Notes: generated by a model from the sequence alone, not told the origin. A DNA stretch of 64,000 nucleotides from Flavobacterium coralii (GCF_019891545.1 NZ_JAHDIU010000003.1:1-64000), one strand, 5' to 3'; numbered from the stretch's first letter, positions 16,952-25,583 are shown. Translations and numbers: made by a program.

Positions 16952-18166
16952 ATGAATTATCAGGAAACCACCCAATGGATGTTCAGCCGGCTGCCAATGT
17001 ACCAGCAACAGGGGGCATCAGCTTATAAAAAAGACCTTACCAATACAATCCTGCTTGCTGCCCATTTAGGCAACCCCGAGCGAAGGATTAAAACAATTCA
17101 CATAGCCGGTACAAATGGTAAAGGCTCAGTGTCTAACATGTTGGCATCAATATTACAGGAGGCAGGCTATAAAACAGGGTTGTACACATCGCCACATTTA
17201 AAAGACTTCAGGGAGCGAATAAAAATTAACGGGCAGGATATCTCTGAAGAGGCTGTTTGTAGCTTTATAGCTCAAAATAAAGTTTTTTTTGAGGAAAACC
17301 AGCTCAGCTTTTTTGAAATGACAGTAGGGCTTGCCTTTGATTATTTTGAGAAAGAAAATGTAGATGTAGCCGTTATAGAAACCGGTATGGGCGGCAGGCT
17401 CGATTCTACTAACATTATTACGCCGCTGGTTTCAGTCATAACCAATATTGGTTTTGACCATACCCAATTTCTGGGGAATACTGAAGAAGCCATAGCAGGC
17501 GAAAAAGCAGGTATTATTAAAAACAATATTCCGGTTGTTATTGGTGAATATACTGATATCACAAAAAAAGTTTTTACAGTTAAAGCGCAGGCAACAGGTT
17601 CGGACATATATTTTGCACAAGATGAGGTTATAGCAGATTACCCTTCAGATCTTATTGGGGCTTATCAGGCTAATAATAAAAAGACAGTGCTAAAAACAAT
17701 AGCTTTACTACAAAAACATTTTAATATCACTGAAGATAATATCAGGAATGGCTTGCTTAATGTAAAGCGCAATACGGGCTTTATGGGCAGGTGGCAGCAA
17801 ATTAATGATAAGCCTGTCGCTGTTTGCGATACTGCACATAATGCACATGGTTTAAAAATTGTTGTGCAACAGCTACTGCAGCAGCCGTTTGAAAAATTAC
17901 ATATTATTTTCGGCGTAGTTAATGATAAAGACCTTACTGATATATTGCCTTTATTACCCAAAGCTGCCGAATATTACTTTTGCCGTCCTGATGTTCCGCG
18001 GGGGCTGGATGCAGAGGTTTTACAAGAAAAGGCGGCTGAGCAGGGTTTGAGAGGAGAAGTATATGCCTCGGTTACAGCGGCATACAAAGCAGCTTTAAGT
18101 AATGCATCGGCTGATGATTTTATTTATGTGGGCGGGAGTACATTTGTTGTAGCAGAAATTTTATAA
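16952..18166 (+). CDS. folC: Bifunctional folylpolyglutamate synthase / dihydrofolate synthase
   Basis: This is a 404-residue Mur-ligase-fold ATPase. Motifs are the P-loop HIAGTNGKGSVSNMLASIL (~residues 48-66), GLYTSPHLKDFRERIKING, the metal/ATP segment IETGMGGRLDSTNI, and DTAHNAHG in the C-terminal domain. It adds glutamate to dihydropteroate and to folates in the cytoplasm. It lies downstream of the dehydrogenase on the same strand, but nothing links the functions. A tRNA-Val gene with its own promoter follows. Confidence 0.95.
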   Translation: MNYQETTQWMFSRLPMYQQQGASAYKKDLTNTILLAAHLGNPERRIKTIHIAGTNGKGSVSNMLASILQEAGYKTGLYTSPHLKDFRERIKINGQDISEEAVCSFIAQNKVFFEENQLSFFEMTVGLAFDYFEKENVDVAVIETGMGGRLDSTNIITPLVSVITNIGFDHTQFLGNTEEAIAGEKAGIIKNNIPVVIGEYTDITKKVFTVKAQATGSDIYFAQDEVIADYPSDLIGAYQANNKKTVLKTIALLQKHFNITEDNIRNGLLNVKRNTGFMGRWQQINDKPVAVCDTAHNAHGLKIVVQQLLQQPFEKLHIIFGVVNDKDLTDILPLLPKAAEYYFCRPDVPRGLDAEVLQEKAAEQGLRGEVYASVTAAYKAALSNASADDFIYVGGSTFVVAEIL

Positions 18167-18181
18167 TTTTTTAAAATTATG

Positions 18182-18212
18182 TTTGCAAATACCAAAAACT
18201 GGGCTATATTTG
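18182..18212 (+). promoter_or_regulatory. tRNA-Val promoter
   Basis: A complete Bacteroidota-type promoter: TTTG (18182-18185), 19-bp spacer, TATATTTG (18205-18212). The tRNA begins 48 bp downstream. The sequence just after the -7 box resembles that of the two other tRNA promoters in the window. Confidence 0.8.
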
Positions 18213-18260
18213 CACTCGCAATACGGAACTGATAACAGCAAGGTATAGCAAAACATATTG

Positions 18261-18335
18261 GGGCGATTAGCTCAGCTGGTTCAGAGCACCTCGTTTACAC
18301 CGAGGGGGTCGGGGGTTCGAACCCCTCATCGCCCA
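18261..18335 (+). tRNA. tRNA-Val (anticodon TAC)
   Basis: This is a 75-nt cloverleaf. The acceptor stem is GGGCGAT / ATCGCCC with discriminator A, the D arm AGCTCAG, and the anticodon stem CCTCG / CGAGG with loop TTTACAC giving anticodon TAC (Val). The T arm is GGGGG TTCGAAC CCCTC-like. CCA is not encoded. Confidence 0.97.
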
Positions 18336-18348
18336 CAGAAAGACAAAC

Positions 18349-18380
18349 AAAGCCATTGGATTCCAATGGCTTTGTTATTT
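18349..18380 (+). terminator. tRNA-Val terminator hairpin
   Basis: A near-perfect 12-bp palindrome AAAGCCATTGGA (18349-18360) / TCCAATGGCTTT (18362-18373) followed by GTTATTTT, 13 bases after the tRNA. A degenerate copy of the left half occurs at 21732-21753. Confidence 0.75.
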
Positions 18381-18419
18381 TAAATAAACTTATAGTAACA
18401 GTTACACTCTCTTTTAGGT

Positions 18420-18749
18420 TTAATCGGTTACTTTTAAATGCTGAATTTGCCCTTCAGCAATATCAAAGTGAAATTTTAGCGTGATAGGGCTTCCTGGAAA
18501 TGTTCCTGAACATTCTGCAGTTAAGATGCTTGTTGTGCCGCTTTCGTTATATTCCAGTGGCTTCATCACCGATTGGTAATTTTTATTTGAATGATCAATC
18601 CATTGCTCAATTTCAATTCTTCCTCTATGCATTTTGCCTTCGTCAAACACTACAGCTGTTTCTGAAAACAGATTGGCATACGTCACAGCGTTAAATTCGT
18701 TCTGTGCTTTAATTAAGTCTGCTACTACTTTTGGTAAGTTCATGGTCAT
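18420..18749 (-). CDS. SnoaL/NTF2-like small protein
   Basis: This is a 109-residue protein fitting the NTF2-like (SnoaL) cone fold: an N-terminal helix (VVADLIKAQNEFNAVTYANLFSETAVVFDEG) followed by beta strands ending KFHFDIAEGQIQHLKVTD. Members are small enzymes or binding proteins with varied roles; the substrate is unknown. It lies 15 bp downstream of the SDR gene on the same strand, so the two very likely form an operon divergent from an HxlR regulator. The start could be codon 1 or codon 3 (both Met). Confidence 0.8.
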   Translation of the reverse strand: MTMNLPKVVADLIKAQNEFNAVTYANLFSETAVVFDEGKMHRGRIEIEQWIDHSNKNYQSVMKPLEYNESGTTSILTAECSGTFPGSPITLKFHFDIAEGQIQHLKVTD

Positions 18750-18764
18750 TATTTTTTAAGATTA

Positions 18765-19547
18765 TTAAATTGTTGGTACAGTACCGCCATCGATTACATA
18801 TTCAGCTCCTGATAAATAACTGGCTCTAGGAGAAACAAGAAAACCAACTAATTCAGCTACTTCTTCCGGCTCAGCGGGTCTGCCGTATGGTATTCCGCCC
18901 AATGCATCCATTACACCTTGCTGTGCTTCTTCTATAGTGCTATTGGCGTTTCTTGCAATCTCAGCTAACCAAGCTTTCGATGCTCCCGTATTGATCCATC
19001 CAGGAGAAACAGTAAGCACCCGAACACCTTTAGGTGAAACTTCATTCGATAAACTTTTACTATAGTTTCTTAATCCTGCTTTTGCAGCCGCATAAGGCAA
19101 AGTGGAGTCATACAGTGGCAGTATTCCTTGGATAGAAGCTATATGGATAATAACTCCGTTTTTTCGATCTATCATTTGAGGTAAAAACCCTCTGTCCAGT
19201 CGAACCGGAGCAAGCAAATTAGCCTGTATTGTTGATTCCCAATCTTCATCAGATAATGCAGTAAAGCCACCGGCAGGTGTTGTTGAGGAACCAAGATTGT
19301 TCACCAAGATGTCAAGCCTTCCATAAGCCGACAGCACTTCGCTGACCACTTTTTGCGTTCCTTCTGCTTTACTCAAGTCAGACGGAATGAAATGAAGTTT
19401 ATTGTTTTCTTTTTCCGGTGCGTTCCTTGCAGTGATAATAACTGTTGCTCCAGCTTGTAGCAGTCTTTCTGCAATGGCTCTTCCGGCTCCTTTTGTGCCT
19501 CCTGTTACTAAGGCAATCTTACCTGATAACTCATTCTGATAATCCAT
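18765..19547 (-). CDS. SDR family oxidoreductase
   Basis: This is a 260-residue short-chain dehydrogenase of classical length. It has the cofactor motif TGGTKGAGRAIAE (~residues 15-27), NNLG (~91-94), active-site Ser in HIASIQG, and the Tyr/Lys pair in PYAAAKAG. The C-terminus ends SGAEYVIDGGTVPT as in classical SDRs. The substrate cannot be inferred. It is divergent from the HxlR regulator gene, which is a common arrangement for HxlR-controlled oxidoreductases; control by that regulator is likely but inferred. Confidence 0.92.
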   Translation of the reverse strand: MDYQNELSGKIALVTGGTKGAGRAIAERLLQAGATVIITARNAPEKENNKLHFIPSDLSKAEGTQKVVSEVLSAYGRLDILVNNLGSSTTPAGGFTALSDEDWESTIQANLLAPVRLDRGFLPQMIDRKNGVIIHIASIQGILPLYDSTLPYAAAKAGLRNYSKSLSNEVSPKGVRVLTVSPGWINTGASKAWLAEIARNANSTIEEAQQGVMDALGGIPYGRPAEPEEVAELVGFLVSPRASYLSGAEYVIDGGTVPTI

Positions 19548-19648
19548 ATGGTATGGTATTTTAAATTTCTATTGTACAAATCTCGGAAGTATGTTATTTA
19601 CTCACAATTAAGGAGTTACGATTCATGGAGGGATAAATTATTCCCCTA

Positions 19649-19679
19649 TTGTACATATAGGAACATAGGATTACTTTTG
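19649..19679 (+). promoter_or_regulatory. Promoter of HxlR gene, possibly giving a leaderless mRNA
   Basis: TTG (19649-19651), 20-bp spacer, TACTTTTG (19672-19679) matches the Bacteroidota consensus. The start codon ATG is at 19684, only four bases past the -7 box, so transcription would start at or next to the A of ATG. GTAC-centred repeats (TTGTACAAA-like near 19574, ATTGTACAT near 19648, TTTGTACTA near 19677) may be operator half-sites. Confidence 0.55.
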
Positions 19680-19683
19680 TACT

Positions 19684-20040
19684 ATGTATGAAAGAAAAAT
19701 AAAACCGAACTTAAACTGCGGGCTTGACCTAATAGGTGAAGTTCTTTATGGCAAATGGAAGATACGTTTGCTTTGGTTTATTAATGAAGGTCATAAAAGA
19801 CCAAGTGAATTGCAGCGTAAAATACCGGATGCTTCACGCAGGGTTTTAAATATTCAGCTGAAGGAGTTAGAGCAACATGAACTTGTCTCAAAAATTATTT
19901 ACCCTGTTGTGCCTCCTAAAGTCGAATATAATCTCACAGATTTTGGAAAAACACTAATTCCTGTAATTTCAGCTATTGGAAATTGGGGAGAGGAGCATGA
20001 AGAACGTTTACGATCACTTATTTTAAAAAGTTTAGATTAA
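19684..20040 (+). CDS. HxlR-family transcriptional regulator
   Basis: This is a 118-residue winged-helix regulator. The family pattern is clear: Cys12 near the N-terminus (LNCGLDLIGEVLYGKWK), the recognition helix region RPSELQRKIPDASRRVLNIQLKELEQHELV, and the wing with VEYNLTDFGKTLIPV. HxlR proteins often sense aldehydes, quinones or redox stress through the N-terminal Cys and control a divergent oxidoreductase; the SDR gene fits that place. The mRNA may be leaderless. Confidence 0.93.
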   Translation: MYERKIKPNLNCGLDLIGEVLYGKWKIRLLWFINEGHKRPSELQRKIPDASRRVLNIQLKELEQHELVSKIIYPVVPPKVEYNLTDFGKTLIPVISAIGNWGEEHEERLRSLILKSLD

Positions 20041-20179
20041 ATTAAGATGTAGAAAAACTGATACTCATTTTGTTTTACTGTCAGTTAAATATATCTAGAT
20101 TGAGGAAGAAATATAATACTTTGTATCGAGCATTTATAACTTTTTAGCATTGTATTGAACTACACACCAAAGAACACAG

Positions 20180-20914
20180 ATGGAATACAAAATAATAAAA
20201 CCGCATAAAGATTTAAATCCCTTTATTCATTTCTATTGGGAACTGAAGGGGAACAATGTTGAAACCCAAAGGGAACGGGTTTTTCCAGATGGCTGTGCTG
20301 GTATACTAATAAATTTGGGAGATACTTGTTTGACAGACAACGGCTCGGTTTCTATGGAGTTTGGAAAAACCTATATAGTCGGTGCAATGAATTCATTCAA
20401 AGACAGTTTTATTAAGAGCGATACACATTTGTTAGGTGTATGCCTAAAACCTGCAACTTTTGCTAATTTCTATAGTTATGCTTCGCAAAACGAGTTGACC
20501 AACAACACCATTGAATTTGAAAAATACAATGCATTTGATATTAATAAAATATGTGACACCCCATTTTATTATTTTGACCATTTCTATTCTAAAAGAGTAA
20601 AGAGCAAACACAATCAATTACAGCCAGTTATCAATGATATACATTCAACAAACGGGCAAATTAGCATTTACGAACTATCAAAAAAAAACTTCACAACCGT
20701 AAGACAACTCGAGCGAAATTTTAAAAAACATATTGGATTATCACCAAAAGAATATTCAAATATTATTCGATTTCAGAATGCTTTACGTTTGATCAGAAAT
20801 TCCAAACAAGATAGGAGCTTATTGGATATAGCTTTTGAATGTGGGTACTATGATCACTCACACCTTAGTAATGAAATCAAACGTAATACCGGACTTTCGC
20901 CGTCACTTCTTTAA
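20180..20914 (+). CDS. AraC-family transcriptional regulator
   Basis: This is a 244-residue protein. The N-terminal ~135 residues are a cupin-like sensing region (FIHFYWELKGN, RVFPDGCAGILINLG, and VGAMNSFKDSF). The C-terminal ~100 residues carry the paired AraC HTH motifs (LSKKNFTTVRQLERNFKKH and LDIAFECGYYDHSHLSNEIKR). Codon usage looks more AT-rich than flanking housekeeping genes. It precedes the DHFR-like gene by 71 bp and could control it; this is unproven. Confidence 0.92.
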   Translation: MEYKIIKPHKDLNPFIHFYWELKGNNVETQRERVFPDGCAGILINLGDTCLTDNGSVSMEFGKTYIVGAMNSFKDSFIKSDTHLLGVCLKPATFANFYSYASQNELTNNTIEFEKYNAFDINKICDTPFYYFDHFYSKRVKSKHNQLQPVINDIHSTNGQISIYELSKKNFTTVRQLERNFKKHIGLSPKEYSNIIRFQNALRLIRNSKQDRSLLDIAFECGYYDHSHLSNEIKRNTGLSPSLL

Positions 20915-20985
20915 TTTGTCGCTTTTTTACAAAGTATAATTGTCTGTCAAAAAATAAATTTGCAGAAACGTTAAATTTAAACCAG

Positions 20986-21519
20986 ATGCGAAAAATATCA
21001 CTTTTCATTGCAATGAGCTTAGACGGTTACATTGCAAAACCAAATGATGATCTAAGTTTCCTGAAACTTGTAGATAAAGAAGGAGAAGATTATGGCTATT
21101 TTGAATTTATATCCAATATTGACACAATAATTATTGGTAGAAGAACCTATGATTATGTATTAAAAGAGATTGGCTCATCTCATTACGACAACGGACAAAG
21201 AGATGTTTATGTCATGACAAGAACTGCAAGACCACAGGTGGGGAGAACAATCTTCTATACAGGAAACATAAGCGAATTAGTTAAACGATTAAAGTCTGAA
21301 AATGGAAAGAATATATATTGTGACGGGGGAGCTGAAATAATAAATGAACTACTGAAGCACGACTTAATAGATGAATTTAAAATTTCGGTTATCCCAATTT
21401 TATTAGGTAACGGAACAAGACTTTTTAAGGACGGAAGACCTGAACAAATACTTGAGTTCGTAACAGTAAAATCATTTGAAATGGGATTAACGCAATTAGA
21501 GTACAAACGAAAAAAATAA
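20986..21519 (+). CDS. Dihydrofolate reductase-family protein (RibD C-terminal type)
   Basis: This is a 177-residue DHFR-fold protein (RibD_C family). Visible segments are SLFIAMSLDGYIAKPNDDLSF at the N-terminus, TIIIGRRTYDYVL, and the cofactor-type IYCDGGAEIINELLKHDLIDEF. Members reduce pterin- or pyrimidine-like substrates with NAD(P)H, but most stand-alone copies have unknown substrates. A -7 box TAAATTTG is at 20955-20962. It lies at the right-hand end of an AT-rich accessory block. Confidence 0.9.
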   Translation: MRKISLFIAMSLDGYIAKPNDDLSFLKLVDKEGEDYGYFEFISNIDTIIIGRRTYDYVLKEIGSSHYDNGQRDVYVMTRTARPQVGRTIFYTGNISELVKRLKSENGKNIYCDGGAEIINELLKHDLIDEFKISVIPILLGNGTRLFKDGRPEQILEFVTVKSFEMGLTQLEYKRKK

Positions 21520-21762
21520 ACAACGAACTGTATACATATTTTGGGCCGAAACGTAAAATTCTGGAGGGATCCTTCGGTTGATGTTTTTTGCTCTAGTTGA
21601 AAGTTTCTGCTTAGATTCCTTGCCAAGACATAAAGCCCCAGAGCTTCACCACTTATTTTATATTTTCAAAAATGTCAAAATCGGCACAACATGTTCTATT
21701 GCATTCCCTGACAGCCCACAGCAAAACCAACAAGCCATTGATTTCAATTTGCTAAAATCGTT

Positions 21763-22224
21763 TTATAAATACTTCCGCATATTCTCATTAAAATAGGTAA
21801 AACCATTTTTGAGAAACAAAGCTCCGGCATTTTCATTCATTGTCCAATGGTTAAGCCTGATTTGATTAGTGTCATTTTCCTTTGCAAATTCTTCAGCTTT
21901 TTGTAGTAAGGCAGTTGCTATTCCTCTGCCACGGAAGTCTTTAAGGGTTCCAATCTGGTCTATAATTAAAAAATGCTGCGCATACTGAAATGGGTTTTCC
22001 GGGAGCTCTTTAATAAAGAGTAATATATAACCTACCGGTTTATTGTCAAAGTAAGCAATAAATGCATATCCGCTATTGTTAAGCGCCTCTTTGTAAAACG
22101 GCAATACTGCATCTTTATCATACTGTTTAAATACATCGGGATAAAGCAAATGATGATGTTCCTGTACTTCCCTGTTCAGGGATGCCAGTAACTCATAGTC
22201 GTGGGTTTGATGAATATGTATCAT
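21763..22224 (-). CDS. GNAT-family N-acetyltransferase
   Basis: This is a 153-residue acetyltransferase. The acetyl-CoA motif A is visible as IGTLKDFRGRGIATALLQKAEEFAKE, followed by the C-terminal strand LNHWTMNENAGALFLKNGF. The acceptor is unknown. It sits downstream of fabD on the same strand but beyond a terminator. The 243 bp beyond its 3' end contain no supported gene. Confidence 0.9.
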   Translation of the reverse strand: MIHIHQTHDYELLASLNREVQEHHHLLYPDVFKQYDKDAVLPFYKEALNNSGYAFIAYFDNKPVGYILLFIKELPENPFQYAQHFLIIDQIGTLKDFRGRGIATALLQKAEEFAKENDTNQIRLNHWTMNENAGALFLKNGFTYFNENMRKYL

Positions 22225-22227
22225 TAA

Positions 22228-22250
22228 TAAAAATCCCGCAAAAGCGGGAT
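22228..22250 (-). terminator. fabD terminator
   Basis: On the minus strand, stem ATCCCGC / GCGGGAT (22244-22250 with 22233-22239, loop of four T) is followed by a T-rich run ending near 22228. It lies between fabD and the GNAT gene. Confidence 0.85.
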
Positions 22251-22264
22251 AAGTTAGTTGTTAT

Positions 22265-23146
22265 TTATGATGCAGCGCCTGTACTTACGCTGCTGTCAAT
22301 TTTCTTAACCAACCCTTGTAATACATTACCTGGGCCAACTTCAATAAATTCAGTTGCACCATCGGCTACCATGTTTTGCACGCTTTGCGTCCATTTAACG
22401 GGGGCGGTTAGCTGCTTTATAAGGTTTTGCTTTATTTCATCGGGAGCTGTTACCGCTGTTGCAGTTACATTCTGGTACACCGGGCAGACAGGCTGCTTAA
22501 AAGTAGTTGCTTCTATAGCGGCTGCAAGTTCTTCACGGGCAGGCTCCATCATAGGGGAGTGGAAGGCACCGCCAACAGGCAGTATCAGGGCACGCTTAGC
22601 CCCGGCAGCCTTAAGGGCCTCGCAGGCACGCTCTACAGCAGGTGTTTCGCCTGAAATTACCAGTTGCCCCGGGCAATTATAGTTTGCCGCAACAACCACG
22701 CCTTCTGTAGCTTCGCAAATATCTTCAACGGTCTTATCATCAAGATTAAGCACCGCAGCCATTGTAGAAGGTGTTATTTCGCAAGCCTTCTGCATAGCCA
22801 TCGCACGTTGCGATACCAGTTTAAGGCCATCTTCAAAAGTCATGGCTCCGGCAGCAACAAGTGCCGAAAATTCACCAAGCGAATGGCCCGCTACCATATC
22901 CGGCTTAAAGCTGTCCCCAAGTGTTTTTGCCAGGATAACCGAGTGTAAAAATACCGCAGGCTGTGTTACTTTCGTCTGCTTTAGTTCGTCAGCCGTACCT
23001 TCAAACATTATATCGGTTATACGGAATCCTAATATATCATTAGCCTGTTCAAAAAGCGCTTTTGCTTCGGCTGAGTTTTCATATAAATCTTTACCCATTC
23101 CGCTAAACTGGGCGCCCTGCCCCGGAAATACATAAGCTTTTTTCAT
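22265..23146 (-). CDS. fabD: Malonyl-CoA:ACP transacylase
   Basis: This is a 293-residue enzyme of fatty acid synthesis. It has YVFPGQGAQFSGMGKD at the N-terminus, the nucleophile Ser in GHSLGEFSAL (~residues 90-99), and GGAFHSPMM carrying the catalytic His. The start MKKAYVF at 23146 is chosen because the family starts there and because the promoter's -7 box (23171-23178) puts the likely transcription start near 23167, so an upstream TTG at 23173 would not be transcribed. It transfers malonyl from CoA to ACP. Confidence 0.96.
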   Translation of the reverse strand: MKKAYVFPGQGAQFSGMGKDLYENSAEAKALFEQANDILGFRITDIMFEGTADELKQTKVTQPAVFLHSVILAKTLGDSFKPDMVAGHSLGEFSALVAAGAMTFEDGLKLVSQRAMAMQKACEITPSTMAAVLNLDDKTVEDICEATEGVVVAANYNCPGQLVISGETPAVERACEALKAAGAKRALILPVGGAFHSPMMEPAREELAAAIEATTFKQPVCPVYQNVTATAVTAPDEIKQNLIKQLTAPVKWTQSVQNMVADGATEFIEVGPGNVLQGLVKKIDSSVSTGAAS

Positions 23147-23170
23147 ATCTTCAATGTTAGTTTGTATTAG

Positions 23171-23200
23171 CAAAAATAGCTTTTTTTAATGTAGTACCAA
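23171..23200 (-). promoter_or_regulatory. fabD promoter
   Basis: On the minus strand, TTG (23200-23198), 19-bp spacer, TATTTTTG (23178-23171). This fits the Bacteroidota consensus and decides the fabD start. Confidence 0.7.
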
Positions 23201-23260
23201 TTTTTGCTAAAAATGTAACAATGTCTTACTTTTAGATACCAATACTATAAATAGCAAACC

Positions 23261-24895
23261 ATGAAACGTTCCGTAATAATCATTACAGTTTTATTTTATA
23301 TTTTTTGTGTAGTATATTTAGGTATGCCGGTGCTTCAATACGGCTTTGTCGGCCTGCCGTTTGCACTGTTGGGGTTAGTGTTGTTGGTAGCTTTGCTTAC
23401 GCTGCAGACAGAAACACGCAACAAAAAAACTACATTTAAGTTTTTCCCTGCCCACCGCATTTTGGGCTTACTTATACTGGTGCTTCTCACCTATGTAACC
23501 ATAGTGCCTTTTATAACATCTTCACCAATGCTGTATGCGAAAGATTACAGACAGTTGATAGGAGAGGTAAAAGACGGTAAAGAGATATCAGACCACATTG
23601 CGCCACTCGCCATTAATAAGGTGCGCGTGGTAGATGAAAGGCTTGCTTATCTTTTAGGCGAAAAAATACTGGGCTCTGACCCAGCTTTGGGTAGTAAAAC
23701 GGAGTTAGGGCACTTTACTATCCAGAAAGTGGGAGACGAGTTATACTGGGTGGCGCCCCTGCTGCACAGCGGTTTTTTTAAATGGATTAATAACAGTGAG
23801 GGTACTGATGGCTATGTACTTGTTTCTGCCACAAATGAGCGTAATGTAAAGCTGGTACAGTCGCTTAACGGTAAGCCCTTGAAAATTAAATACCAGAGCG
23901 AGGCTTTTTTTATGAGCCAGATGGAACGCTACCTGTACTTTAACGGATATGCTACTGCCGGCCTGGACGATTATACATTCGAGATTGACGACGAAGGCAA
24001 GCCGTACTGGGTAGTTACCAAATATGAAAAACGGGTAGGCTTTGGCGGAAATGATGCCGTTGGTGTGGTAACGCTTGATGCCCAAACGGGAGAAATAGTC
24101 GAATATCCTGTAGATAAAACACCTGCCTGGGTAGACCGCATACAACCACAGGAATTTATAGAGGAGCAATTAAATGATTGGGGGGAATATGTGCACGGCT
24201 ATTGGAATTTTGCTAATGAAAACAAGTTACAGATAACCGAAGGGTTAACACTGGTATATGGTGAGAACGGCACGCCATACTGGTACACCGGGCTTACATC
24301 TGTAGGGAAAGATGAATCGGCGGTGGGGTTTGTGCTTGTAGATACCCGCACAAAAGAAACCACATATTACCACCAAAGCGGCGCAACCGAATATGCAGCA
24401 CAACGCTCAGCAGAGGGTAAAGTTCAGGAGAAAGGGTATACTGCTTCGTTACCCGTGCCTTATACTATTAATGGTATACCTACTTATGTAATGACACTTA
24501 AAGATGGTGGCGGGCTTGTAAAAATGTATGCTATGGTAGCTATTAACGACTACACTATTGTGGGTGTAGGTAATACTATGGGAGAAACCATGATGGCATA
24601 TAAAAATGTGTTCAATATGTCTGACAGCCGTATTAATCCACAGTCGGCAAGTGACAGGAATCAGCTTAATACTGTTGTAGAGCGCATACAAAGCGATATA
24701 AAGAACGGTAACAGCTTTTATTACTTTACGGTAAATGGCTCGACAAAAATATTTGTAGGCTCATCAGTGCTTTCTAACGAGTTACCTGTAACAAGGGTAG
24801 GCGACAGCATCAGTATTTCTTTTGATACGGATACAGAGGAGGTAATAAATGTTTCAAGTTTCGATAACCTGAATATGGGAAGTAAAAAGAAATAG
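23261..24895 (+). CDS. Membrane protein with PepSY-like repeats, function unknown
   Basis: This is a 544-residue protein. Three membrane helices fill the first ~90 residues (about 5-22, 27-47 and 66-87), and the rest is a large extracytoplasmic part. That part has repeating units in which a strand is followed by G.PYW (DDEGKPYWVVTKYE, GENGTPYWYTGLT, INGIPTYVMTLKD) and by 'V.LD..TGE'-like turns, reminiscent of PepSY domains. No catalytic motif was seen. It is monocistronic and convergent with the YiiX-like gene. It may be a sensor or inhibitor domain protein, but no role can be assigned. Confidence 0.72.
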   Translation: MKRSVIIITVLFYIFCVVYLGMPVLQYGFVGLPFALLGLVLLVALLTLQTETRNKKTTFKFFPAHRILGLLILVLLTYVTIVPFITSSPMLYAKDYRQLIGEVKDGKEISDHIAPLAINKVRVVDERLAYLLGEKILGSDPALGSKTELGHFTIQKVGDELYWVAPLLHSGFFKWINNSEGTDGYVLVSATNERNVKLVQSLNGKPLKIKYQSEAFFMSQMERYLYFNGYATAGLDDYTFEIDDEGKPYWVVTKYEKRVGFGGNDAVGVVTLDAQTGEIVEYPVDKTPAWVDRIQPQEFIEEQLNDWGEYVHGYWNFANENKLQITEGLTLVYGENGTPYWYTGLTSVGKDESAVGFVLVDTRTKETTYYHQSGATEYAAQRSAEGKVQEKGYTASLPVPYTINGIPTYVMTLKDGGGLVKMYAMVAINDYTIVGVGNTMGETMMAYKNVFNMSDSRINPQSASDRNQLNTVVERIQSDIKNGNSFYYFTVNGSTKIFVGSSVLSNELPVTRVGDSISISFDTDTEEVINVSSFDNLNMGSKKK

Positions 24896-24923
24896 GGATG
24901 CGCTAAGTTATTGAATTATATCC

Positions 24924-25583
24924 TCAGTTACTGTACTGGTTGATGATAATGTCAAAATAATCAGTGCTGTACATAGGCATCATCGAGTAAAAGAACTTTT
25001 CGCGCTCTTCTGCCAGTGTTGGCGGTGAGGCTACTTTAAGGTCTTTCTCAAGAATTTTCCATATAAGCTCCGTGCAATACAGTTCATTATCATCATCAAA
25101 TTTACCATTATGGTCAAAAGGGATTTTTTGAGAGAGATAATATTTGGCACGTTCGGCAATTTTTCCGCCGCAAACAGTGTCGGCATGTTTGGTGCGTGTC
25201 ACAATAATTTTTTCAGGCGCGCAGTATAGCAGGAAATCCTGTAGGGATTGTTTTTGTATGCCATCAAAATCACTCACATCAGAAGAAAGGGAATGGATAA
25301 CAAAAAGGTCACCATTCTCTTTTATGATTATTCCGGCATGGGTAACGTCAATGTCACCGTCATTTAAATGCTCTGATACATAATCGCTGAAAAAGCCAAA
25401 GCCCCTTCGCAGTATAAAATCGCCTTCCTGTATCAGGCTAATCTCTTCATTACTAAGGCGCGTAATGCTCCTGTTTTTAGTTTGTTCCCGTATTTCAGAC
25501 TTATGGTCGAGCCAGAAAAAACATTTGTAGGCAGCGGCTGAAAAACAAAAAAACATTACCAGCCAAAAAAGAAACTTTTTCAT
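24924..25583 (-). CDS. YiiX/YebB-like permuted NlpC/P60 cysteine hydrolase
   Basis: This is a 219-residue exported or anchored protein. MKKFLFWLVMFFCFSAAAY is an N-terminal hydrophobic segment, which is why the Met at 25583 is preferred over the one eight codons upstream. The permuted papain-like fold is suggested by EGDFILRRGFG, the His in THAGIII, and the Cys in ELYCTELIWK late in the sequence. Members are thought to hydrolyse amide or ester bonds in envelope components; the substrate is unknown. It is 36 bp downstream of the DUF4878 lipoprotein gene, likely in one operon. Confidence 0.82.
   Translation of the reverse strand: MKKFLFWLVMFFCFSAAAYKCFFWLDHKSEIREQTKNRSITRLSNEEISLIQEGDFILRRGFGFFSDYVSEHLNDGDIDVTHAGIIIKENGDLFVIHSLSSDVSDFDGIQKQSLQDFLLYCAPEKIIVTRTKHADTVCGGKIAERAKYYLSQKIPFDHNGKFDDDNELYCTELIWKILEKDLKVASPPTLAEEREKFFYSMMPMYSTDYFDIIINQYSN

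Noticed and set aside
21578-21796. 72-residue frame after the DHFR-like gene
   Set aside because: No leader or family motif and it overlaps the end of the GNAT gene on the other strand; the 243-bp gap is better left empty.
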